From Gammaproteobacteria bacterium (GTDB taxonomy: Bacteria > Pseudomonadota > Gammaproteobacteria > GCA-001735895), in the NCBI GenBank assembly GCA_024763505.1, contig JANTFI010000009.1, positions 1 through 44,180 of the forward strand: DNA of 44,180 nt. The letters are read 5' to 3'. Every line of letters starts with the position of its first letter. Positions within the stretch are counted from its first letter, which is position 1. This document shows positions 6,913 to 15,557 of this stretch, one piece after another. Below the pieces are notes generated by a model. That model worked only from the letters and a program-made list of their open reading frames with translations, had not been told where the DNA came from and made no database searches. Position numbers and translations under genes: made by a program.

Positions 6913-8667
6913 ATGAAATTATTTACACCGCGATTTTCTGTACTTTCTTTTCTTTTGTTCCTGCCTTTTCGCGAGCTGTTTTGTCTATTGTTTTTTTTCC
7001 CGGCTGTTACGCTTCATGCCGCAACTCTGGAGGCAGTTTCCGTCGATCGGGAATGGATTGCGCTGGGGCCGCATATACAATTTATGCAGGAGCAAGACCA
7101 GCCCTGGAGCTGGACGCAGGCGCTACGGAAATTCGAAACCTCTACGCCCGGTCAGTCTCAACTGGCGGTGCTGAACTTTGGAATCGATGCGGCACCGGTG
7201 TGGCTGGTTTTTGCTGTGCAAAATGACCATGCTCAAGCCGTCAAGCGGCGGCTGGTACTGGAAAATTCCTGGCTGGATGAAGTCAGTTTTTATCTGGTCG
7301 GGCCTCTGGGTCAAATGCGGGAATACCAGCTGGGTGACAGCCGGCCGTTTGATCAGCGGCCGTTGCTACGGCGATTTCTAAGTTTTGACTTTGACTACCC
7401 GCCCGGACAGACGCGAGTACTCATTCGTGCCGCAACCCCGGATCCGATGCTGCTACCGCTGTATTTTGGCACGAGCGAGCAACTCGATCGTCGCGTAATC
7501 GCCCAGGCCTACAGCTATGGGTTTCTGTATGGCGTGATCCTCGCCCTGCTGCTGTATAACCTGATTTTGTACCTCGGCATTCGGCAGCACCGATATCTTT
7601 TTTATGTCGTTTATCTGGCCATGTTCATGATGATGAATCTGACCTATACCGGTCATGCCTATCAATGGCTCTGGCCTGATTTTCCACGCTGGCAGCAGTG
7701 GAGTAATCCCTTTTTTATTATGTTGTATGGTGCCAGCGGGATTCTGTTTGCGTTAAGTTTTCTCAATGTGCGGCGACATTTTCCCCGTCTCGATCAGGTG
7801 CTGAAATGGCTGGTCGGCGCTGCACTGCTGGCCCAGGGTTTGATGTTGTTGCTGCAATGGCAGGATGCGGCAGTCCAGTTTTCGATCGCTTTCGTGTTTG
7901 TGTTTTCCGGCTTTACTTTGTGGTTGAGCATTTTGTGCCTTTCGCGGTCGATGAAAGAAACCATTTATTTTCTGCTGGCGACGCTGGCTTCGATTATTGG
8001 TGCCACCATAACCGCAATGACTGTATGGGACGCATTACCGTACTCCGAGTGGTCGTATCGTGCGGTCGAGATCGGTACCGCGATCGATGTCATCCTTCTT
8101 TCGATCGCGTTGGCCGAACAATTTAATCAGGCTAATAGTGAAAAAATCAAAGCGCAGGATCTGGCCCGGATCGATCCATTGTCCGGTCTTTATAACCGGC
8201 GCGCCTTTTATGAATTATCGCAACCACTGGTGGATGCGGCTCATCGTTACCAACACGATATGTCGATGATGATGCTCGATATCGATCGCTTCAAGGTGAT
8301 CAATGATAGCTGGGGGCATCTGGCCGGGGATGAAGTGCTGCGGCAATTATCGACGCTGCTGCGTTCGTTGATTCGCAAGGGAGATGTTGCGGCTCGCTGG
8401 GGCGGGGAAGAATTTGTCGTCTTTCTGCCGGAAACCAGTCATTCCAATGCGCTCCGGTTGGCGGAACGGTTGCGCCGCGAGGTTGAAGCCCTGCAAGTGC
8501 TGGTTGACGGTGAAATGATTCTGTTCAGCGTCAGCCTCGGCGTGGTCAGTGCCCAATTGCCCGAGGAGTCGCTCGATGATTTGCTGAAGCGGGCCGATGA
8601 ACGTTTGTATCAGGCCAAGAGCAGTGGTCGCAACCGGGTCAATGCCGTTACAGATGGGGGCGGCTGA
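6913..8667 (+). CDS. 7TMR-DISM sensor diguanylate cyclase
   Basis: 584 residues from ATG 6913, which has AAGAG just upstream; GTG 6907 is the alternative. A signal peptide ending near LHAATLE leads into a 7TMR-DISM extracellular domain (7TMR-DISMED2-like, about 35-175), seven membrane helices (about 190-395) and a C-terminal GGDEF domain. GGEEF at 497-501 and the RKGD inhibitory site five residues before it are intact, so GTP to c-di-GMP synthesis with product inhibition is expected. The 7TMR-DISM outer domain resembles carbohydrate-binding folds, but the signal is unknown. It lies 62 bp after the GGDEF-EAL gene on the same strand and may be read from the same transcript, giving a maker and a likely breaker of c-di-GMP side by side. 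Confidence 0.92.
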   Translation: MKLFTPRFSVLSFLLFLPFRELFCLLFFFPAVTLHAATLEAVSVDREWIALGPHIQFMQEQDQPWSWTQALRKFETSTPGQSQLAVLNFGIDAAPVWLVFAVQNDHAQAVKRRLVLENSWLDEVSFYLVGPLGQMREYQLGDSRPFDQRPLLRRFLSFDFDYPPGQTRVLIRAATPDPMLLPLYFGTSEQLDRRVIAQAYSYGFLYGVILALLLYNLILYLGIRQHRYLFYVVYLAMFMMMNLTYTGHAYQWLWPDFPRWQQWSNPFFIMLYGASGILFALSFLNVRRHFPRLDQVLKWLVGAALLAQGLMLLLQWQDAAVQFSIAFVFVFSGFTLWLSILCLSRSMKETIYFLLATLASIIGATITAMTVWDALPYSEWSYRAVEIGTAIDVILLSIALAEQFNQANSEKIKAQDLARIDPLSGLYNRRAFYELSQPLVDAAHRYQHDMSMMMLDIDRFKVINDSWGHLAGDEVLRQLSTLLRSLIRKGDVAARWGGEEFVVFLPETSHSNALRLAERLRREVEALQVLVDGEMILFSVSLGVVSAQLPEESLDDLLKRADERLYQAKSSGRNRVNAVTDGGG

Positions 8668-8754
8668 GATAGAGCGCCCGGCCCTGCCAATAGTTTACGA
8701 GCCGGGCGTGCTGTCGTTGCGATTCGCAGGCAATGATCTGGATACGGCCAGCGC

Positions 8755-9297
8755 TCAACCACTCGCCTGGCTGGAGACTGGGCTGGAGATTGGTCTGGAG
8801 ATGGGCGGCCCATCTTTAAACCTCGCCATGGCGATGATATCGAGATAACGCTGGCGCATGAAGCAAGCCTTGCGCTTCACGCCCTCTTGCTGGAATCCGT
8901 GTTTCTGATACAGCCGGATCGCGGCGACATTGTCGGAAAATACTTCCAGTTGAATGCGCTGGATCGCGATTGCGTCGGCGCGAGCCAAAGCCCGGGATAT
9001 CAATTGCTGCCCCAATCCCTGGCCTCGGTATCCGGCAACGATTCCCATCCCGAGATTGGCCATATGTGACTGGTTTTGTCTAGGCAACGGAATGATATCG
9101 CACCAACCGATCAGCTGTTCCTTGTGCTCGGCGATGAAGTGGACATGCGGCTTGTCGATATAGGATTTCACCCAGTCAGCCATTTTATCTTCGGGCGGTG
9201 TCTGCGTGGTCAGAATATAGCGTTGCTCGGCCGCAACCTGTCCGATCGCCTGGCAAAAGGGGGCGATGTCATCGAGTTGCAAATCACGAATTTCCAT
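8755..9297 (-). CDS. GNAT family N-acetyltransferase
   Basis: 180 residues from ATG 9297 (MEIRDLQLDD); a GTG three codons earlier is possible. The acetyl-CoA loop GYRGQGLGQQLI and the C-terminal NVAAIRLYQKHGFQQEGVKRKA are clear GNAT marks, close to ribosomal-protein/polyamine acetyltransferase-like members. An unusual Ser/Pro tail (ISRPISSPVSSQASG) follows the normal domain end and is encoded by short GGAGA-rich repeats at 8760-8805, which looks like a recent extension. It converges on the upstream cyclase gene. The substrate is unknown. Confidence 0.85.
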   Translation of the reverse strand: MEIRDLQLDDIAPFCQAIGQVAAEQRYILTTQTPPEDKMADWVKSYIDKPHVHFIAEHKEQLIGWCDIIPLPRQNQSHMANLGMGIVAGYRGQGLGQQLISRALARADAIAIQRIQLEVFSDNVAAIRLYQKHGFQQEGVKRKACFMRQRYLDIIAMARFKDGPPISRPISSPVSSQASG

Positions 9298-9594
9298 CCA
9301 AACCACCGTACGTCTGAGAGTAACATCAAGCGTAACGGCTGGCAGATATTTTTACAAGTTTGCGGTTGAGCGTAGCTGTCATGTGCGTTGGGGATCAGTC
9401 CTGAGATACAGACGCTTTCAACGGCTTGCACTACTAAGCGCTTCGAATCAGTAGACCGGCTGTGTGAACCGGGGCGAGCAGATTGTCGTGGTGAATTATG
9501 CCTTTGCGGTTTGGCCGGTGGCGGTATCCGGCACCTAGCCAGGGAGTAGTGAAGTCCAGAACCGAAGGCGAGTGGGCTCGGAAGCTGCGGCGCT
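9298..9594. other. Intergenic stretch, no gene seen
   Basis: About 300 bases between the GNAT gene and the DUF302 gene. A long minus frame crosses it (9210-9680), but its composition and its overlap with both neighbours mark it as spurious. I see no tRNA, no clear terminator and no convincing promoter. It should hold the upstream region of the GNAT gene on the minus strand. Confidence 0.5.
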
Positions 9595-10071
9595 TTACAA
9601 CTCTTTGGAGGCGGCCAATTCGTCGAAGATGGCGCGCAGATCGCTTTCCCAGCGACCGAACTGGTTTTGCAAATCTTCATTGGGAAACAGCGCCGACAGC
9701 GACAGCGGGTTGAGTGCGGCCAGCAGAATGCTGTCGTTTTCTTTCATCACTGCAATCTTCAGCGGCAGGTAGGGAATTAGTTCCGGATGCGTGCCGGTGA
9801 GGTGGCGCATTTCCTGGAATTTGCCGAAGAACACGGATTTGTATTCATCGGTTTTGTAGCCAAAGCCGGACAGGCCGCCATCGCATTTCTGGATATGGGC
9901 AATGCGATAGCCATAATCGTTGAGCGCTTCCTTGAGCAGGATCATGGTGTTGTCGAAGTTCTGGTGGACGCGCACCATGATCATGTTTTCTGCCTGCGCC
10001 GGAGCAACCATCAGCCATAGCAGACACAGCAGTACTGACCTGAGCCAGATTGTTTTTTTGCAGCGATTCAT
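9595..10071 (-). CDS. Secreted DUF302 protein
   Basis: 158 residues with a signal peptide ending APAQA before ENMIMV. The mature part is one DUF302 domain: HQNFDNTMILLKEALNDYGYRIAHIQKCD, then the FGKFQEMRHL and LPLKIAVMKENDSILLAALNP segments. It starts inside the stop of the upstream cytochrome gene (ATGA overlap, 10068-10071), so the two are translated together. DUF302 has no firmly known reaction and is often found beside sulfur and redox genes. Because the partner is a cytochrome c with its own DUF302 domain, the two probably work together in the periplasm. Confidence 0.85.
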   Translation of the reverse strand: MNRCKKTIWLRSVLLCLLWLMVAPAQAENMIMVRVHQNFDNTMILLKEALNDYGYRIAHIQKCDGGLSGFGYKTDEYKSVFFGKFQEMRHLTGTHPELIPYLPLKIAVMKENDSILLAALNPLSLSALFPNEDLQNQFGRWESDLRAIFDELAASKEL

Positions 10072-11108
10072 AACGTAGCCTCGTCAATCAATTCCATCAC
10101 CGAGTCGTGCATCTGTTCCGCGATTTCAGTTAACTGGGTATTGTTGAACAGGCGGGCGGCCATCTTCATATTGATCAGATAGAGTTTGACCGCACCGTCC
10201 GGTTGTTCGACCACGGTGATGCGGCAGGGCAGTACGATGCCAAGTCGCGGGTCGATATTGATCAGTTTGTAGAGTTGGTTGAAATTGCAAAAGCGTAACG
10301 ACAATTGCTTTTTATTGATCTCCTTGTCCGGTGCCAGCCCCATTTCCATATAGCGATCCGGAAAATAGCGGAAGTTCAATCCTTTCAACGACTGTTTGAG
10401 ATTGTGCACGGTGGTGTCGAAGTCGTAGGGCGAATCAAAAACCAGCGTCGGTTGGTCTTCTTCCAGCGCTTCATGCTTTTGGTAACTCTGTTCAAAGCTG
10501 CGAATATGGCTGACGATGTCTTTTACCTGTTGATCTGTCAATTTCAGCTTTTTTTGTGGCGGCATGATGGTTCCACGTCGGCCATTCTGGATGGTGTCGT
10601 AGATCCAGTAGTCACTGGCCGAGGCAAGAAAACCGGGGTTATTCAAGGCCGGCGGTACAACCTTGAATTTTCTTTCTCGAGATGTGGTAACGCCGGTGCC
10701 TAGCCCATTGCTTTTGCCATCCTTGCCATGGCAGGCAGCGCATTTCCGGGCAAACAGTTCAGCCCCTGCTTTCGGGTTGCCGGTGATTTTTTGATCTGAA
10801 TATTCGGCGCGCTCTGATGTCTTCTTCCAACTGAAAACGTAGTCCACAATAGCGTCGATTTGCGCATCGCTGAGTTTGCCAAAGGCCGGCATAACCCGAC
10901 CCTCGCGGCCGAGCCGGATGGTTTTAAACACATAGTCGCGCGGAAAATGCTCGATCTTTTCCCCATTCAGCGGCAAGCCGATACCGCCCATGCCGTTGTC
11001 GTTGTGGCATACCGAACAATGTCGGGTGTACAACTGCTTCCCGTTCGGAGCAGCCAGTATAGCCAGTGGAACCAGCCATATACAAAATGCTAGCAGTGAT
11101 CGAGTCAT
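10068..11108 (-). CDS. Two-haem cytochrome c fused to a DUF302 domain
   Basis: 346 residues with a signal peptide (LLAFCIWLVPLAILAAPNG). The first class I cytochrome c domain (about 20-95) has CSVCH and a distal Met in RVMPAFGKLS. The second (about 105-210) has CAACH with GTIMPPQKKL. From about residue 222 (LVFDSPYDFDTTVHNLKQSL) to 320 follows a DUF302 domain, matching the separate protein encoded next. It should be a soluble or loosely bound periplasmic electron carrier. The fusion ties DUF302 to electron transfer, but donor and acceptor are not visible. Upstream (11109-11563) is a long untranslated region. Confidence 0.88.
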   Translation of the reverse strand: MTRSLLAFCIWLVPLAILAAPNGKQLYTRHCSVCHNDNGMGGIGLPLNGEKIEHFPRDYVFKTIRLGREGRVMPAFGKLSDAQIDAIVDYVFSWKKTSERAEYSDQKITGNPKAGAELFARKCAACHGKDGKSNGLGTGVTTSRERKFKVVPPALNNPGFLASASDYWIYDTIQNGRRGTIMPPQKKLKLTDQQVKDIVSHIRSFEQSYQKHEALEEDQPTLVFDSPYDFDTTVHNLKQSLKGLNFRYFPDRYMEMGLAPDKEINKKQLSLRFCNFNQLYKLINIDPRLGIVLPCRITVVEQPDGAVKLYLINMKMAARLFNNTQLTEIAEQMHDSVMELIDEATL

Positions 11109-11563
11109 GATGGTGCCGTGTCAGAAAAGTAGAATAGTAACCTGTGTTAACCGGGGTTCAAGAGGAAACCGCCGTCTTAATGATCTGGGTCAGCCGCTGG
11201 GAACATCAATCTGAAGTGGAGTCAGAAACGGCATTAAGCCCAATCAAACCGCTTAAACCTGTAAATTTTAATCGGCGTGCCTGTGTAAATCAGCCCAGGT
11301 AGTCAGCGGCTGGTCAAAGTGGTCTATCGCCATTCCAGATTCCATGCTGATCAGCGGGAAAACAGCGGCGGCCAGAAAACAGGGTCGAAATCCCGCTACG
11401 ATGCGGCGGCAAGCGCTGAGTGCCGGGATCCTGAATAGAGAGAAAGGCCATAAAACGATTTCGCGGTGGTAATTTACAGCAGGCTAATTTAGCATATTTG
11501 CCTGACCCGCTGTCCGCTCTATTTTAATAATGTGACGGCACCTCTGACAAAAACGAGCCAGTC
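11109..11563. other. 455-base intergenic region between divergent genes
   Basis: Separates the minus-strand cytochrome operon from the plus-strand sigma factor gene. No plausible coding frame was found. A candidate sigma-70 type promoter for the sigma factor is TTGCCT 11498-11503, 16 bases, TATTTT 11520-11525. No classical GGAAC-type ECF promoter was noticed that would show self-regulation. The middle (11350-11440) is GC-rich with short inverted repeats of no clear type. Confidence 0.4.
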
Positions 11564-12091
11564 ATGAAATGCATTACCCGGGCATGGGATCTCCATGAAA
11601 ATGAATTACGCGGCTTTCTGCTCGGACAAGTCAAAGATCCGCAATTGAGTGAAGACTTGCTGCAGGATGTGTTCGTCAAGGCACTGGCCGAAAACGACAA
11701 GTTTTGCACACTGGAAAACACCCGTGCCTGGCTGTATCGGGTGACGCGCAATCGACTGATTGACTATTACCGTACTCACAAGATTCTCGATGACGTGCCG
11801 GAAGAATTACCTGACTCAAAAATAGACCCTGAACCGGTCGTCAACCTGTCGAAGTGCCTGCCAACCGCGCTGCAGCAATTATCCGAACAGGATCGCGATA
11901 TCATCGAGCAATGCGATCTCGATGGCATGAGCCAGAGTGACTATGCCGAACTGCGCGGGTTGACGCTGGTGGCGACCAAATCCCGCATTCAGCGCGCCCG
12001 CGTCAAACTGGAGAACGCGCTGAAAAAATCCTGCGGAATCATCTTCGATGAACAGGGTAATGTCTGCTGTTTTGATTCCAACTGCGAATAG
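11564..12091 (+). CDS. ECF sigma factor, SigZ-like
   Basis: 175 residues. Region 2 is WDLHENELRGFLLGQVKDPQLSEDLL.DVF with RAWLYRVTRNRLIDYYR. Region 4 is LPTALQQLSEQDRDIIEQCDLDGMSQSDYAELRGLTLVATKSRIQRAR. The C-terminal end CGIIFDEQGNVCCF is typical of the SigZ group, which ends after a short Cys-containing tail instead of an extra domain; here the tail has four cysteines. No anti-sigma gene follows, consistent with that group. The tail could respond to metal or redox state, which is inference. The next plus-strand genes (rhodanese onward) are candidate targets. Confidence 0.88.
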   Translation: MKCITRAWDLHENELRGFLLGQVKDPQLSEDLLQDVFVKALAENDKFCTLENTRAWLYRVTRNRLIDYYRTHKILDDVPEELPDSKIDPEPVVNLSKCLPTALQQLSEQDRDIIEQCDLDGMSQSDYAELRGLTLVATKSRIQRARVKLENALKKSCGIIFDEQGNVCCFDSNCE

Positions 12092-12160
12092 GCGGGGTCG
12101 CGGTTTTTACTGAAGCCGGATATTTGTTGCGGGCTGAAGTCTGGCGATTTCTCCAAAAAT

Positions 12161-12525
12161 CTAGCAGCGGATGTTGAGCCGTTTCATTTTTTGCCACAAG
12201 CCTTTGCGACTGATGCCCAGCGCATCGGCGGTTTGCTGGATTCTGTGATTGTGCTGCGCCAGCGTGGCGATGATTTTCCTGCGCTCCGCCTGCTCCATCC
12301 TGTGTTCCATATCTTCATGCCTCGCTGGCTGGGCGGTCAGACCGAGTAATTCCCGGGTCAATGCCTGCCCGTCGCAGAATATGCAGGCGCGATCGATGGC
12401 ATATTTCTTTTCCCACGCATTGCCAGAGCAATGTTATGCAAGGCATGGTGGATTTGACCAAAAAATACCCGATTCAGCAGCATCTTTTCAAGACCTGGCT
12501 CGTTATCTCTGAATAATGTATTCAT
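12161..12525 (-). pseudogene. Small Fis-type HTH regulator, apparently frameshifted
   Basis: The 3' part (12161-12433 open) encodes a clear Fis/NtrC-type helix-turn-helix, RRKIIATLAQHNHRIQQTADALGISRKGLWQKMKRL, preceded by AIDRACIFCDGQALTRELLGL, like the end of a sigma-54 activator module. The 5' part in another frame (ATG 12525, stop 12358) reads MNTLFRDNEPGLEKM...HNIALAMRGK. The two join naturally if one base is added or lost in the A-rich run at 12404-12411, giving about 120 residues. Alternatives: two coupled small proteins (the stop and a TTG start overlap as TTGA) or a leftover of a longer NtrC-type gene. It diverges from the rhodanese gene with 26 bp between, so it could have been its regulator. 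Confidence 0.5.
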
Positions 12526-12551
12526 GCAACGACTGACCTGAGGAGGTTTTT

Positions 12552-13466
12552 ATGAAAAAAATATTGCTATTGGCAACCGTTTTACTGGCCGTGATGTCCA
12601 CCGCAGCACAGGCCGGGCGTGAATTTCTGGTCGATGCCGACTGGCTGTCGGAACACATCGATGACGACAATCTGGTGGTGCTGGAAGTACGCTACCACCC
12701 GCACCGTTATTTTACCGTCGGACATATTCCGGGGGCCGTGCAGGTGCAGCGCTTCAAGGATCTGGGTGACAATATGGCCAACCCGATCATGCGCATGCCG
12801 TCACGCGAAAAATTCCAGCAAACGCTACGCAGCTGGGGCATCAATAATGACTCCACCGTTGTTGTGTATGACGATTCCAGCACCGCGCTGGCTTCGCGTG
12901 TGTATTACCTGCTGGATCTGTTCGGGTTCAACATGGATCAGGTCAAGATTCTCCAAGGCGGCACCATCGAATGGTCAGCATTTGAGGAAATGACCAAGGA
13001 GCCGACACAGGTGAAAGCCGGCAATGTCACACTCAAGCCGATGAATCAAAATAAGGTGATCGAGTGGACCGATGTCTATGACGATGTGGTGTCGCGCCGT
13101 GATCCTTCGGTTTTTCTGCTCGATGCGCGTCCACACGACATGTACACCGGCGAGGTGATCAGACATTCGATTCTCGGCGGTCATATCCCGGGCGCGAGCA
13201 ATATCGTCAGCCTCGAAGGTACCGAATCGCAAAAATGGATCAGCGAGCAGGATTTGGCGGATATGTACAAACAGATTCCGAAGGACAGCACGGTGTATGC
13301 CTATTGTCACGATGGTTTTCGCATGAGCCTGGCCTATGTGCAATTGAAAAGCCTCGGCTACAAAGATGTACGCCTGTATAACGGCGGCTGGTCGCACTGG
13401 GGTAATCGCTTGACCCTGCCGACGGTGGAAGGTGAAAAGCCCTACGCCGGGGATTACGACCTGTGA
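12552..13466 (+). CDS. Secreted tandem-domain rhodanese (sulfurtransferase)
   Basis: 304 residues behind an excellent ribosome site (GAGGAGG). The signal peptide ends AAQA before GREFLVDADW. Two rhodanese domains follow: an inactive N-terminal one (about 25-150, whose loop reads VYDDSSTALASR with no cysteine) and a C-terminal one (about 165-295) with the active loop CHDGFR, Cys252. This matches the SseA/thiosulfate sulfurtransferase arrangement, which moves sulfane sulfur from thiosulfate or persulfides to thiols or cyanide. Its export places it in the periplasm. Its stop overlaps the start of the metallo-beta-lactamase-fold gene (TGATG), so the two form one unit closed by the terminator at 14404-14449. 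Confidence 0.92.
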   Translation: MKKILLLATVLLAVMSTAAQAGREFLVDADWLSEHIDDDNLVVLEVRYHPHRYFTVGHIPGAVQVQRFKDLGDNMANPIMRMPSREKFQQTLRSWGINNDSTVVVYDDSSTALASRVYYLLDLFGFNMDQVKILQGGTIEWSAFEEMTKEPTQVKAGNVTLKPMNQNKVIEWTDVYDDVVSRRDPSVFLLDARPHDMYTGEVIRHSILGGHIPGASNIVSLEGTESQKWISEQDLADMYKQIPKDSTVYAYCHDGFRMSLAYVQLKSLGYKDVRLYNGGWSHWGNRLTLPTVEGEKPYAGDYDL

Positions 13467-14392
13467 TGCTGGCTCGTGGATTCCTCGTCGCCTTGCTGCT
13501 ATTGGTGGGCACGGCGGCGCAAGCCTTTGCGCTGAAAACCGAAAAGGTTACCGAAAACGTCTATGCGCTGGTCGGGGAGATCGGCCCGCGCAGTGCCGAA
13601 AATCATGCGCTCAACAATACTGTCGGTTTTGTGGTGACGCCCGGTGGCGTGGTGCTGGTCGGCTCGGGTGCGACACCGGTCGGCGCGAAATTGATCGAGC
13701 AATCGATTGCTGTGGTTACGCCCAAACCGATACGCTGGGTCGTTAATATCGGTGCGCAGGATCACCACTGGCTTGGCAACTCGTATTTTGCGGCAAAAGG
13801 CGTCCCGATCATCGCCCTGTCCAGAACGGTGGCCGAGCAGAAAAAGCATGTCGATGATCATCTTTCCCGGCTGAAACAGGTCGCGCCGACCGAGGTGGAT
13901 GCCGTCAAGCCGGCTTATGCGCCAGACCCGATCGACAAGGACCGGGTGGAGCTGAAACTTGGTGGTATCGACTTCGAATTACTGTGGCCGGGGGGCGGAC
14001 ATTTTTCCGGCGATGCGGTGTTATGGATGCCCGCACAGCGCGTTTTGTTTAGTGGCGATTATATCTTTAATGATCGCATGCTCGGCGTGCAACCGTATTC
14101 CCCATTGCTGCCCTGGCAACAATCCTTTCATAAACTGGCGGCCCTGAAACCGCGATGGGTCGTGCCGGGACACGGCCATGCCAGTGATTGGGCCAAGGCC
14201 CAACGCGACACCGGCGATTATCTCGACTGGCTGGTGAAAGAAGTCGGCAAGGCGCAGGAAGACTGGAAAGAAATCGGTGATACCGTTAATGATCTGGCCG
14301 ATGCGCCGCAGTTCGGGCATTTGCAGTTTTATGATGGCTGGCACCGCAAGAATATCAACCGCAGCTACCTGTATCTGGAAGCGAATCAATAA
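13466..14392 (+). CDS. Secreted metallo-beta-lactamase-fold protein with altered metal motif
   Basis: 308 residues from ATG 13466 (GTG 13463 also possible). The signal peptide ends near AAQAFA. The MBL fold is visible: NNTVGFVVTPGGVVLVGSG, VVNIGAQDHHWLGN, GGGHFSGDAVLW, FSGDYIFND and PGHGHASDW. The usual HxHxDH metal motif is replaced by GxQDHH, while the later His, Asp and His ligands are kept, so metal binding may be mononuclear or different. I recall the same NxGxQDHxWLGN pattern in other MBL proteins of sulfur bacteria, so it is probably a family trait. Coupling to a secreted rhodanese suggests work on persulfide or glutathione-type sulfur, as in persulfide dioxygenase-rhodanese pairs, but this is inference. 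Confidence 0.85.
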   Translation: MLARGFLVALLLLVGTAAQAFALKTEKVTENVYALVGEIGPRSAENHALNNTVGFVVTPGGVVLVGSGATPVGAKLIEQSIAVVTPKPIRWVVNIGAQDHHWLGNSYFAAKGVPIIALSRTVAEQKKHVDDHLSRLKQVAPTEVDAVKPAYAPDPIDKDRVELKLGGIDFELLWPGGGHFSGDAVLWMPAQRVLFSGDYIFNDRMLGVQPYSPLLPWQQSFHKLAALKPRWVVPGHGHASDWAKAQRDTGDYLDWLVKEVGKAQEDWKEIGDTVNDLADAPQFGHLQFYDGWHRKNINRSYLYLEANQ

Positions 14393-14403
14393 ACCTTCGT
14401 TTG

Positions 14404-14449
14404 GCCGCGAAAAGAAGCAAATTATTTTGCATCTTTTCGCGGCTTTTTT
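14404..14449 (+). terminator. Strong Rho-independent terminator
   Basis: A perfect 12-bp stem, GCCGCGAAAAGA 14404-14415 with TCTTTTCGCGGC 14432-14443, a 16-base loop and six T at 14444-14449. It closes the rhodanese-MBL unit. The permease start is only 37 bases further on, leaving little room for a separate promoter, so partial read-through is possible. Confidence 0.92.
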
Positions 14450-14485
14450 CGTTATCCAGTTAATTAGTTTTTACTGGAGCACATC

Positions 14486-15547
14486 ATGAATGAAACAACG
14501 GTTCAAAATCTGCAAACCGGACCGTCGCGACAATTGATTGCGTGGCTGGCAGGCATCCCGCTGGCGACTGCAGCCTGGTTTTTGCTGTACGGGCAATTGA
14601 TTCCGTTCGCCGACTGGGTTTTGTCGCTGACCGGGCAAACCCGCGACACCCATCTGGGTGAAGCGATTCATTTCTTTTTCTATGACACCCCCAAGGTCAT
14701 GATGCTATTGATCGGCGTGGTGTTTTTCATGGGCATCATTCAGACCTTTTTCTCCCCCGAGCGTACTCGCGCGCTGCTGGCTGGAAAACGTCTGGGTGTC
14801 GGCAACTCGCTGGCGGCCACGCTCGGCATTGTGACCCCGTTTTGCTCTTGCTCGGCGGTTCCGCTGTTTATTGGCTTTCTGTCAGCAGGCGTACCGCTGG
14901 GTGTGACCTTTTCCTTTCTGATTGCGGCACCGATGGTGAATGAAATTGCGCTGGTACTGTTGTTTGGCCTGTTTGGCTGGAAGATCGCCGCGCTGTACCT
15001 CGGGCTGGGTCTGTCGATCGCAATCGTGGCCGGTCTGATCATCGGCAAGCTGAAAATGGAAAATCATTTGCAGGACTGGGTGCGTGATATTCACATCGGT
15101 AAGGACTTACCCGCCGACAACACCAAAATGAGTTGGGAAGCCCGTTTTCAGAAAGGCTGGCAGCACGTCAAGGAAATCGTTTTCAAGGTGTGGATTTACG
15201 TCGTCATCGGTATCTCGGTCGGCGCCATCATCCACGGCTTCGTACCGGAAGATTTCATGGTCAGCATCATGGGTAAGGATGCCTGGTGGTCGGTGCCGGC
15301 CTCTGTCGTTCTCGGCGTACCGATGTACACCAATGCCGCTGGCGTGATTCCGATTGTCGAGGCATTGATCGGCAAGGGCGCGGCACTGGGCACCACGCTG
15401 GCCTTCATGATGAGTGTGATCGCATTGTCACTGCCGGAGATTCTGATCCTGCGCAAGGTGCTGAAGACCCGTCTGATTGCGACCTTCGTCGGCGTGGTTT
15501 CTACCGGCATCCTGATCGTCGGGTTTGTGTTTAACGCATTATTGTAG
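14486..15547 (+). CDS. ArsP/PF03773-family permease
   Basis: 353 residues with about eight to ten membrane helices and a central cytoplasmic loop (about 190-225). The conserved TPFCSCSAVPLFIGFLSAGVPLG segment contains the cysteine pair of the family, and the repeat half carries VPMYTNAAGVIPIVEALIGKG. Relatives include ArsP, which exports trivalent organoarsenicals, and SO_0444-type copper/zinc permeases. GGAG precedes ATG 14486. It is followed after 10 bases by an AhpD-like gene and then a CxxC redoxin, both with Cys-Cys tails, and shortly by GAPDH-arsJ, which favours arsenic or another thiol-binding metal(loid). I would not call it arsP without a tree. Confidence 0.85.
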   Translation: MNETTVQNLQTGPSRQLIAWLAGIPLATAAWFLLYGQLIPFADWVLSLTGQTRDTHLGEAIHFFFYDTPKVMMLLIGVVFFMGIIQTFFSPERTRALLAGKRLGVGNSLAATLGIVTPFCSCSAVPLFIGFLSAGVPLGVTFSFLIAAPMVNEIALVLLFGLFGWKIAALYLGLGLSIAIVAGLIIGKLKMENHLQDWVRDIHIGKDLPADNTKMSWEARFQKGWQHVKEIVFKVWIYVVIGISVGAIIHGFVPEDFMVSIMGKDAWWSVPASVVLGVPMYTNAAGVIPIVEALIGKGAALGTTLAFMMSVIALSLPEILILRKVLKTRLIATFVGVVSTGILIVGFVFNALL

Positions 15548-15557
15548 GGAGAAAATC

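Noticed and set aside
8675-8708. CGCCCGGC/GCCGGGCG inverted repeat after the 7TMR cyclase gene as a terminator
   Set aside because: The 8-bp stem is good, but the loop is 18 bases and no T run follows on either strand.
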